From Branchiostoma lanceolatum (Eukaryota; Chordata; Leptocardii; Amphioxiformes; Branchiostomatidae): a DNA stretch of 64,000 nucleotides. Both the position numbers and the translations under genes were made by a program. The stretch lies in NCBI RefSeq assembly GCF_035083965.1, contig NC_089731.1, positions 6,857,501 through 6,921,500 on the forward strand, in the 5' to 3' direction. The notes beneath the pieces were generated by a model. That model worked only from the letters and a program-made list of their open reading frames with translations. It made no database searches and was not told the origin of the DNA. Positions 12,801 to 21,607 of the stretch are shown here, one piece after another (the first letter of the stretch is position 1; the number at the start of each line of letters is the position of its first letter).

Positions 12801-15800
12801 GAAAAGATGGATTAGACCAAGGACATATATATAATGTCCTTGATTAGACTAAATCGCACTGAACAATCGTCTTTCTGAAGTTTGCAGGACAGAATCGATC
12901 TCTCATCCGTGTAACAGTGTACATATGTAAATACTTTGCGTTTGAGAACGCATCTATAAGCAGCAACACCGGTGCTGCAGTGCAATGTGAACCAGTCAGA
13001 ATTGCATTGAGGAATGTGACAAATGGTCACCGAAACGTCGGTTGAATAATAAGTCTTTTGGTTGTGTAAAAGAGTCTCTTTATCCAGAACCGATCTCTTC
13101 AGGATGATATCTAGATTAGGTTAGAAATCAGGGACAGTAAGAGAATCTATTTGTATTCAACACACCTTTTCCGAGCCATCGCTGTCTGTATATGTCGTCC
13201 AGCCAGTCCCGTTTGCACTGTACTGTAGTTTATAGGAGGTCACCCAATGCACGTCACCGTCATCGTAGTGGCGGCCCTGAGTGATGGTGCCCGTAACGCG
13301 CTCCATTTCTCCTAGATCCACCTAAAGGTATGTTTTTTTGTTACTAAATTTACGTGAAATGCAAGAGAAAATGTGAAAAGGAATCGAATTTTGCTTAAAA
13401 GAAGACTGTGTATGAAGGCAATGTCATACTCATGTACCATGATTACAGATTAGATTTCATGCTAAGATAAACGGAGAACTATCAGAAGGCCTACCTGCAA
13501 CCATTCTCCGATATTGTTGTTTATTGCTTCCCAAGCGCCTACACCGGCAACTCCGTATAGACGGCCGCGGTAGGGCTCGTAGGTACGACCCTTGTGCGAG
13601 GATGCAGTGATGCTGACATCAGGTATGTCACCAGATCTAGATGACATCCCGAATGGGTTACTACAGGCTGGGGAGACAAGAGACGTATGTTCAAGTTAGG
13701 TTTAGATGTCCTTGAAAAATGTGTCTACGGACACACAACAGCCTGAAATTTATAAATAATTCACAGTGATTCACAGCGTGGTAGAATAATACTTACATAG
13801 TGCCGAAAACATAATGACCAAATTGGGTGAGGATGCACGTGAGTACAAAAGCGAGGACGGAACATTTTGTCGTATTTTCTTCAGCGTGTGCACTGAATAT
13901 ACCAGGCAATACAAGGTAATCAAAAGGATATACTTATGCTTACCTGAGAAACATCGGTATGTAACCCTTAAGTACTTGGCGGTACCGAAGCAGGGGTCAC
14001 CAAAGATATGATGACTTGCTGTCACAGGGCAGCGCTGTAAGCCCTGACAGGCCTTCCACACAAAGGGCAGACTGTTCGCCGCTCGGCAGTTGATGTCGTT
14101 ACAAGGACAGGGACAGGCGTCGGTAGCGGACGTCCTGCCGTAGTTGGCGTCGTCGATAACTATCGTTTCTCCCGCTGGACACGACAGCAGCTTGGTTTCC
14201 CCCTCGCAGGCAATAGCGGTTCCTGTAGCAGCGTTGATGGCTTCATTTCCAGATCAATTCAACTTATTACAATACTAAATTGTGTCAGCAATAGAGTAAC
14301 TACACACGGATACTATAGTATTACCCGTGTATGATAGCGTTTTTGTCACATTTCTGTTCCGTATTTTACTCTTCATGGCTGCATACATATGTCATAGAAT
14401 ATACGACCTACCAAGCTCCATTCATACGAGGCTTCCGGCACTCCTAGTATTACTGACCCTCGTAACTAGTTGAGGTAAAGCAAGTGATTACTTGATCGAG
14501 AGTCCTACCTTTCCTGGTAATCGTTTGGATCTTGTTCGATTTCATTTCCTTGGTTTGACGTTGGAAAAACTAGAAGAAAAATAAGAGTACATGTTTGAGC
14601 TCGGGTACGATTGTAAGGGGCTGCATTTGTCTTTTCGTATGCGGACGTAAAACCGACGGACCCGTGTGTAGGAGCTTCTGGCGTAAGCCTCTGAGGCGTC
14701 AAACGAGTGACCTGGTGTGCCTGGCAGCGAAGCGGCATTGCACCACTACCAGCTATTCTACTTTGAAAAATTGAGAAAAAATGACCCCCTAGCTGTGCAA
14801 GAATGGACTCTTCCAGTGGCATCACAATGTAAAATTGACCAGTCCAAATCACTTCATGTCAAAAAGTGGACTTTTGCATAACCAAATTCCAGGTTATTCG
14901 GTTGGAATGCCTGGGCACAGGAGACCAAAATTACATTTTGGTCTAAAAATGGCAAAACAACTCAATAAAATCACTTTAAAGGCCTACATGAAAAAATGAA
15001 GATAAAAAGAAAAAAGAAAGAAACAAGTCTGGGGTATGTACCTACTCTACCAGTATACCAAATTTCAGCTCATTTGGCCCAGGGACGACTGAGATGAAGC
15101 CCTTTTAAGATTTGACAGGAGGAGGAGGAGGAAAGGAAGAAGAAAGAAACTTGAGCAAAAACAATACATTTCAACCATACTGTAGTATGGATGAAATATA
15201 AAAGTACAATTTCAATTCTTTAACCGTCATAAGGTCCGGCAAAAGAACGTACGATTTGGCAAGGAGATAAGAAAGTGGGATGGAGGTACTCACCTCCGCC
15301 GGTGCGGGTGACTTCACCACAGTTGTCACATCTGACTTCAGCACAGTTGTCACATCTGACTTCAGCACAGTTGTCACATCTGACTTCAGCACAGTTGTCA
15401 CTTCCGGCATCACAGTTGTCACTTCCGGCATCACAGTTGTCACTTCCGGCATCACAGTTGTTGAGTTTGGTCCAGTCGATGGCGTAGAGAAGTCCGTTTT
15501 CAGAAGCGGCTCGGGTGCAGACGACTTGGTGCACGATGAAGTCTTCCATATGAACGAAGTTGATGAGACGTCCGGGCCTCTCGCCTCAAAAGGCTATTTG
15601 TTATATACAGGATGTGTATAGATTAAGTAGAAATTGATTGTGTTGTAAAAACGAGAAAAGGCATAGCATGCACTTGATATCTAATCAGGTGAACTCTTTC
15701 CTACAAAAATTCAAATTTTTAGATTGAATACAAGAGAACAGTTATCAATGCATTTTTGTATGTGATTTCCGTTTATGTTTGTGTTGCTTGCTTGAAAAGA

Positions 15801-18800
15801 TACATACAGGATCTTATGTATCTAGAATGGATACTACCACTGTGGATATGAAAGAATACAATCGCAATTTTGGGTGTGTAAAAATAGAATAAAGACTATC
15901 TCTGTCTATATAATTTAAGGCAGAGACTGACCGGGTGGACGTCTCCTTTGTTTTCCGATGTTACGGTGAGGTACATGGCAATGATTATCCCTGCTCCAAA
16001 CAAGGCTGCTACTGAAATAGTGATGGCGATGGCGCGGAAAAGACAGGGACGGCGAAACGTCGTCTTGCAGTTTTTAGCAAACCCACACATGTTTGCCTCA
16101 TCGGAGTCATCTGAGTTCAAAAATAATTAATATTTTCTTCTCCTAGCCTACGTGTGTCATAATTCCCAATATTATACTACTAAAGTACATGTATTACTAT
16201 TTTCTCGTCAATTATGAAAGTTAGGCCTTGATTTTAATAGTTGCTAATATATAAGATACTTATTTGTACATCTATAATAGGCTGCATTGGAAAATGGTAG
16301 ATTTTCACATTTGTGACATGAGTTATGTAGAAGTGAGCAATGTAAGTCATATATCGTGAGAAACAGGTGATTTCCATGGTAACTAACAACATTGTAATAA
16401 CACAAAATTACTTTGCGAAGGTATGAGGTCGTGTAACTCTTTGGATTTGATACCAGGGCACATGAGCCCCAAATAAACATTTTTGAAAAATAGTAATGAA
16501 AAAAACATGACGGAAAATAGCCAAAAAAATCAATAAGGTAATTTTAAAGGCCTTAAGGACAAAATTGAAAAAAAGCGCCTGGGGTATCCGCCCATTCCAT
16601 GGCAAATTTTAGATCATTTGACAAATTTCAGATCAAGTGACAGGGGAAAAGAAGCATAAGAAGAAGAAGAAGAAGAAGCGTCAGGAAAAACAACATATGT
16701 GGAATGGATTGAAATATGAAAATGTCTTACCTTCTCCGGTCTTATCTGCTCCGGTCTTACCGTACAGAGGGTTGGGTATAGACGCGACCATGTCCGCAAG
16801 TGTCCTCCAGTCAGTCCTAGGTGGCTGCATGGGCGTGGTACCTGGGGAGAAATTACAACATAAGCATTACGTCAAGTGTGCTGAAAAACACCTACCCACA
16901 TTCCGAATATTACAACAACTCATCCTTTTAGGTTCTAGATTTATGCTGTTCAACCAATAACAAAGAAAAACGCAGTAAGCGTAAGGAGCACACGCGCCAC
17001 CGAAGTAATGGAATTTACATGCTACCGAAAACACAACCTTATTGGAGAAAGCAACAGCTGGAGAAAGTACCTCTGTCTTCAGGCTGTCGAGGTCGACCAC
17101 TAGTTTTAGGATACTCGTAAACGTGGTCGTCGGGATCGCCACTGTTATCAGTGACAGTGCCATGAGCCTTTCTTCCTCCATCTGCAGTAGAAGTTATGGT
17201 TTATGAAAAATGCATTAAGTACACAAGTTCCGAAAAGCCTTAATGTTGATCTACGTCTAGGGGGAGGGGCTAGGAAGTGCGTGGACGTGATTTGCACGTC
17301 AAGGCCGATTATTTGACGAATAGCAAAACAGAAAGAAGGATTTACTAAGTTGATAATAAGCCGGTTGATTGTTTGAAATGCGCCTGCGCAGGTGGGTAAT
17401 ATCTGAAAGTTGAAGGCCCCTGAGACATCAAAATAACACGTCCTAAGATATATCAAGCATGGTTCAGACACGAACTGTGTACGAGTTAGAGGCCATCCCC
17501 CTTTACTTTGCACATGTCCAGTTCAACCCGCGAAGAGCTTAATATTCAACAAGATCAATGACAATACTCCAAAACATTACAGTGCTACTGTAGTATGTTT
17601 GTTCGTCCGTTCGAACATTCAGACCCTTGAAGTGCCTAGGGAAAATAGGGCAGCAAATAGCAGGGTATCTTTTTACAATTAGGCAGCCTCGAACACGTAA
17701 CCATATTTTACACCCCTTCCGAAAGACGAATACAGCCCCAACCGAAATGCCCTGCCAAGAATTGAACCGGGGTTTCCCACTTACCAACTAATTGGAACCA
17801 AGTGCTCAACTCTGAGTCTGCTAACAGTTGAGCTATAGTGACACCTGTTTAGTGCTATATTTGTAAACAGTAAATCGTGAGATATAGTGTCATACACGGT
17901 AGTGGTGGATAATGGGATGTACCTCCATCGACATCCTCGTATACAGCTGATGATGATGCCGCCATGTCAGTGTCAGGAGCGTCCGTCTTTTCCTGACAAG
18001 CTAGGGGATGGTCATAACTCGTATCTGAAATGAACTGAACAACTTAGCATCAATCACGACCTCGTGAGTATACTTTCTCTATGACTACTTAATAATAATG
18101 ACTGATTAATAAGTTTAATTTGTCATCTTCATCAATGATCAGGAACAGATTTGCCAGTGCAATTAGAGAAGGTTTGCTTGCCTTGGTATACCATCGTGCG
18201 CTTCCCAGGAACTCCTCGGTACCGGAAGTGTTGTTCCAGGCCAAGGTCATTTAGTGTACGCCGGGGTCTTTTTAAGGAATAGGATTCTCTTTATCGGACT
18301 TTATCCTCAGCTCACAACGGATACGGCGTCACAGCGATCTCGAACACCCACAGCAAATTTGTATTGGGGAGGACCAAATCACTAGCGATTTCGCAACTTT
18401 ATGAACAATATGGCTACCAGGCAAGATTAGGTTTGCAGACTACTTTCACGATGAAAGGTTTCTGCCTTGAATTTTAATAAGCATGAGTCATCAACGCCAT
18501 TGTATACTTGACGTAATCAATTTTGGTATCAGTGCATTTTATGATGAATGACAGTTACTATCGATACTATGTGAACATTAGGTCAGATGGAAAGGACCTT
18601 TCTGCCCGACACCTTTGTCCTTTATTACTGTAATTGTCATTGTACCCTATTCTGTGTGCAAAATGAATAAACAAAGAAAAAACAAACAGACGCTGCGATG
18701 TCAAAACAACTCGCCCACCGATTGCAAAAGGTAGATTGAACGGTTTGAATTTCCTTAACTGCATTTCTACTACTTTCGATCGAATTACATCGGCATCTTA

Positions 18801-19411
18801 CCTTTAGCTTGTTTAGGAGAAGTAGCTTCAGTTTGATCCACATCATCACACTTGCCGGTTGAATTTCCTTAGCTACCAATCTATTACTTTGCATCAAAGT
18901 ACTACAGCAACAACAACTTACCTTTAGCTTGTTTATCAGTAGAAGCTCCAGTGTTGTCCACTTCATTACGGTGGGTTCTTGAATTTTGTTTGGGAGGGAG
19001 CGCCGGTCGGCAAGTCTCATATTCCGAGTGAGTTTTGACTGAATAGAGCGGTGACAAAGTCTCAGTGGATTTGTCGTGACCTGTGTCATCGGGTTGAGCT
19101 GATTCCTTATGATCTGTTGTGTCCCGGTACAGCACACTTGGCGACACACGTGCTTTATCTCCGGCTATTCCAGCCTTTGGACGTGTAGTCTCAGGCTCTT
19201 CTCGACCCGTGTCGTCAGGTGAAGCTGATTCCTTATGATCTGTTGTGTCCCCGTACAGTACATCTGGCGACACACGTGCTTTATCTCCGGCTATTCCAGC
19301 CTTTCTATAATAAACAGAGTTCGGATGGAGGGGCATCTCGGTAGGCTCCAGGTCACAGTTCGTGTTGTTATGCTGCACATCCTGCAGTTGTTTCTCATAT
19401 GCCGCCTGCAT
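9823..19411 (-). CDS. Type II membrane receptor: Tyr-rich tail / TM / SUEL lectin / F5/8C / trefoil / C-type lectin-like / Cys-rich domain
   Basis: Fourteen exons: 19411-18922, 18867-18802, 18024-17923, 17181-17071, 16841-16731, 16110-15932, 15579-15294, 14240-13944, 13667-13495, 13321-13166, 12557-12422, 11536-11396, 10807-10418, 10154-9823. They total 2,970 nt (989 aa) with matching phases, mostly phase 1. Residues 1-317 are a polar, presumably cytoplasmic tail with Tyr motifs. A basic stretch (TTFRRPCLFR) precedes one span at about 318-342 and no signal peptide is visible, hence type II topology. Outside come a Cys repeat stalk (354-448), a SUEL/rhamnose-binding lectin domain with YGR and DPC..KYL motifs (449-547), F5/8C (548-702), trefoil (703-749, CGWGG..CCYD), a C-type lectin-like domain (750-879, WIGL) and a terminal domain containing GCWRDSGNRAIPTLEG (880-989). 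By family, it would bind glycans or lipids at the cell surface. An in-frame TTG lies just upstream of the chosen ATG, and an earlier exon is possible. Confidence 0.85.
10979..11240 (-). repeat. tRNA-derived SINE, copy 1
   Basis: The minus strand starts with a tRNA-like head: a box A-like TAGCTCAACTGATAGCAG and a box B-like GGTTCAATC preceded by GACCCC. A family body TTTCGGAAGGGACGTAAAAT follows and it ends in TGCCACTAGGCAC. It lies in an intron of the lectin receptor, in the same orientation. Two further copies share these landmarks (17630-17853, and the 3' end at 51137-51180). It is not a functional tRNA, because the stems do not pair well and there is a long non-tRNA body. Confidence 0.75.
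11610..12240 (+). mobile_element. Non-LTR retrotransposon 3' end, inserted in a receptor intron
   Basis: The plus strand encodes a LINE C-terminal segment: LRSAICKIRISAHPLEIERG, then a Cys motif CKYC and VEDEHTF. The reading then continues in another frame as CPFYDQERNPLF, to a stop near 12098. This is the RT-downstream zinc-knuckle-like region of several invertebrate non-LTR clades. The copy ends with AATTAGCCTACGGGC, an ATAAACTTATTATTATTAT tail and flanking host DNA. It is opposite in orientation to the host gene and clearly inactive (5'-truncated, one visible frameshift). The same 3' end recurs at 51637-51730. Confidence 0.7.
12811..12849. repeat. Short perfect palindrome flanked by a 7-bp direct repeat
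   Basis: Arms CAAGGACAT and ATGTCCTTG (12818-12826 and 12834-12842) surround a 7-base AT spacer. ATTAGAC lies immediately on both sides (12811-12817 and 12843-12849). It is intronic. Confidence 0.7.
14880..15140 (+). repeat. Dispersed intronic repeat with purine-rich tail, copy 1
   Basis: Aligns by eye with 16440-16680. Shared blocks are a GGCACA/GAGACC start, an ACATTTT block, TCAATAAAATCACTTTAAAGGCC, GGGGTATGTACC, and a CATTTGGCCCAGGGACGA/GACAGG block. A (GGA)n/(GAAG)n tail ends it. This is probably the 3' part of a retroposon, but the family is not recognised. Confidence 0.5.
15306..15471 (-). repeat. Coding minisatellite (24-bp x3 and 21-bp x3) in the receptor stalk exon
   Basis: Within exon 15579-15294, three 24-bp units encode CAEVRCDN and three 21-bp units encode CDAGSDN. 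All are in frame and nearly identical. They form an acidic Cys-rich stalk directly outside the membrane span. Unit lengths are multiples of three, so gain or loss keeps the frame. Confidence 0.85.
16440..16680 (+). repeat. Dispersed intronic repeat with (GAA)n tail, copy 2
   Basis: Second copy of the 14880-15140 repeat in the same orientation, ending in an (AAG)n run at about 16655-16678. Shared blocks include TCAATAAGGTAATTTTAAAG, GGGGTATCCGCCC and CATTTGACAAATTTCAGATC. Confidence 0.5.
17630..17853 (-). repeat. tRNA-derived SINE, copy 2
   Basis: Same family as 10979-11240. The head carries TATAGCTCAACTGTTAGCAG and GAAACCCCGGTTCAATTC, then TTTCGGAAGGGGTGTAAAAT, and it ends at CCTAGGCAC. It is also in an intron of the lectin receptor and also on the minus strand. 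Confidence 0.75.
18747..18990 (-). repeat. 120-bp tandem duplication of an exon with its intron
   Basis: The 3' end of exon 1 (donor at 18922) and exon 2 (donor at 18802) are exactly 120 bp apart and homologous. They encode VDNTGASTDKQAKG and VDQTEATSPKQAKG. The introns and acceptors (GTAGCTAAG|GAAATTCAA) are duplicated too. A third acceptor-like copy (CAGTTAAG|GAAATTCAA, near 18747) lacks a usable exon. The intron between exons 1 and 2 is only 54 bp. Confidence 0.8.
19090..19310 (-). repeat. 126-bp internal tandem duplication in the cytoplasmic-tail exon
   Basis: Two adjacent 42-residue units begin KAGIAGDKARVSP, continue VLYGDTTDHKES or VLYRDTTDHKES, then PDDTG. The DNA spacing is 126 bp (ATTCCAGCCTTT at 19168 and 19294). 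Confidence 0.85.
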
Positions 19412-19613
19412 CTTTTCTTCCAAGGTGTTTCTCGTTGACTAATAGTTTTCCTCTTAAATTTTGTAGATGTTGTTGGTGACTTTATGCTACAGATGACGAC
19501 AATGTCAGCTATGTAAAAACCCTGTCAACAACGTTGGACCAGAAAAACAAGACAGACTTTCGGGACGACTGGCGTTTTTCTGTCAGCAGACTCACTTGGA
19601 TGTAATAAAAAAT

Positions 19614-19745
19614 CACACTTTAATCGACTCGAAAAGTATTCAAAACCTTTTTGAGCACAAATTCAGAGGTCGCCTTGCAGACAAATGACTCGGATTGATG
19701 TTGTGCTCAAAGGTTTTGGATACCTTTCAAGCAGATTACAGTGTG
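19614..19745. mobile_element. Hairpin/MITE-like inverted repeat, family C
   Basis: Arms of about 46 bp (19614-19660 and 19701-19745) are imperfect reverse complements. The outer end is CACACTTTAATC / CAGATTACAGTGTG and the inner end AAACCTTTTTGAGCACAA / TTGTGCTCAAAGGTTTTG. The loop is about 40 bp. No coding capacity. Confidence 0.6.
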
Positions 19746-20007
19746 CTTTCTCATTATGGATACTTCTCTGTATAGAGTAATTATAAAGTTAAGAGGAGGC
19801 AGTCGGCAGTCGGAAAAAGATCTAGAAGTCTACGAAGGGACCTTAAGACGTAGGGAGGAATAAAGCCGGATAATTTACTACGTTTAATAAATGATCTGTA
19901 CACTTCAGTACAACACTACCGATCGGGGTAGCAGTCATTCGCAGAAGACAATACATTAAGAACCTCTGGATGGATTGTTATGATGATTGATATATAAGTA
20001 GGTGTTC

Positions 20008-20187
20008 TCTCACTGGACCCGCGACACGTTGGCGACCTCGCTGCGTCCTAGATTGAATTTGAGTTAGCCTTGACTTTACAATGGGAATACCATGCAAAAC
20101 GTACAAGTATGACTAAAACTTCGTTTAGTGCGGTGTCAAATCGCTCGGTCGCAGCGAGGTCGCCAACGTGTCGCGGGTCCAGTGAGA
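20008..20187. mobile_element. MITE, family A, copy 1 (180 bp, perfect 38-bp arms)
   Basis: Left arm 20008-20045 begins TCTCACTGGACCCGCGACAC and is the exact reverse complement of the right arm 20150-20187. The centre is AT-rich. The perfect arms suggest recent insertion or active maintenance. A diverged copy lies at 24104-24321. Confidence 0.85.
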
Positions 20188-21502
20188 CCGGGGCTGAAGG
20201 ACAAAGTCGATGTTGTGGCCCCTGGTGTGTGACGCTGGTACTGCAGCAGAAATTCCGGTTTTTGCGTCATTTGTCCTGGACATGCTATGATCTGATTTTT
20301 TTTGTGACAGATAGCTTTTGAGAAACCCCCGTTGCATTCTCCCTAATTGGCAAAATGTTACTATTATTTAGCCAGCGTAGTTAGTCTGGTGAAGAGTATA
20401 AGGATTAACTGCAAGGCCGCCTGACACCCGCGCGACCGGTTACACTCTTCTGACTCACTGCTATGGCGACGTGAGGACAGAAGAACGCAACTCACACACC
20501 TAACCGCACACAACGGACAACAACGCGGGAGGGCAGGAGTAAGTGTGTAAGTACTGAAGATGGCAATACATTTCTACTTTGATCTTGTGTCTGAATATCG
20601 TGAACTGGAAGTATCGACATAACGCGATGGCCAATCACGTTAACTTGGTAAATAGTGCGTACAACCGAGTCTGTTGTTGTGAGTTGATATTTCTGGTCAC
20701 TGCGTCATCACTATTGCTGGTACGGTATGGTACGAAGTCGGAGTATACGGAGTATAAAATCACTGCCACATTCGTCGTGCAGTTATCTTGCCCTAGCATG
20801 TTCAGTGAGCCTGTGACATGACCGACCTTCGACAAGGACCTAGGGCAATCTTTTCCGTCACTAGAAAGCTGACAGTTGTAGGACGGACACGTGCTAAAAA
20901 ATGTCCTCAAATTACAGTCGTGAACAGTCGAATGTTACCAGTCTGAAATAAAGAAATTTCCAGGGTCTTTTTAAAAGATCAAGTCGATTTGACTCCACCT
21001 TCGCCCCCCTCCCTTCCCTGCCCCGTCACAAAGTTCGCATGTCCTGCCCCTGACATCATTTCCATCGCCTCAGGTGATCCCTGAATAAACAGGAAAACCT
21101 GTTCTAGCCAGGGACGTCGCGAGAAGGGACAGGGCCACAGGGTTCACACTTCCTGACTGCATCCACGAATGTTTATTCTTAATCTTAAGCCCCTATACAT
21201 CGTAGGACAGGTTTATGGCAGCAAGCTGAAGACATTCGTAGGACGGTAATGGACGTGTCGTACAAAATACAGCAGTCTTGCGACGGAGGAGGCGTAGATC
21301 CTTTTCGACAGTCGTATGTATTATGACACATGGTGTCATATCTGAACAAAAATTTCCCAATGCATCTAGATTTTACTGTTGAGTTACAACAAGACTAATG
21401 GATTCTTTACCATTTCATTACAGTGGTCTAACTGAACTCATAGACTCAGCATCTATCTCACATGATACCGGGGATTCGCCGGAACTCTGACGTGGTAAAG
21501 AC
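20188..21502. other. Upstream region of the first GPCR
   Basis: No coding exon seen. It probably contains the promoter of the GPCR at 21608. Short open frames carry no recognisable motif. Confidence 0.35.
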
Positions 21503-21510
21503 TGACGTCA
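21503..21510. promoter_or_regulatory. Full palindromic CRE-like site
   Basis: TGACGTCA about 100 bp upstream of the GPCR start codon. This is the CREB/ATF consensus, but the role is inferred from position only. Confidence 0.3.
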
Positions 21511-21607
21511 CCGACGTTAGCCGCTGTCTCCTCTGCCAACTCCTCCTTTACGTTGGTCCGTAAATCGTACGCAGTGGCATCCATTCAAACAACATTTCAG
21601 CACCGCA

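Noticed and set aside
15280-15621. Plus-strand open frame with TTVVTSDFS repeats
   Set aside because: Antisense shadow of the coding minisatellite. Unit lengths divisible by three keep several frames open at once.
17740-17853. Possible tRNA gene (box A and box B like sequence)
   Set aside because: Stems do not form a cloverleaf and the segment continues into a SINE body shared with 10979-11240.
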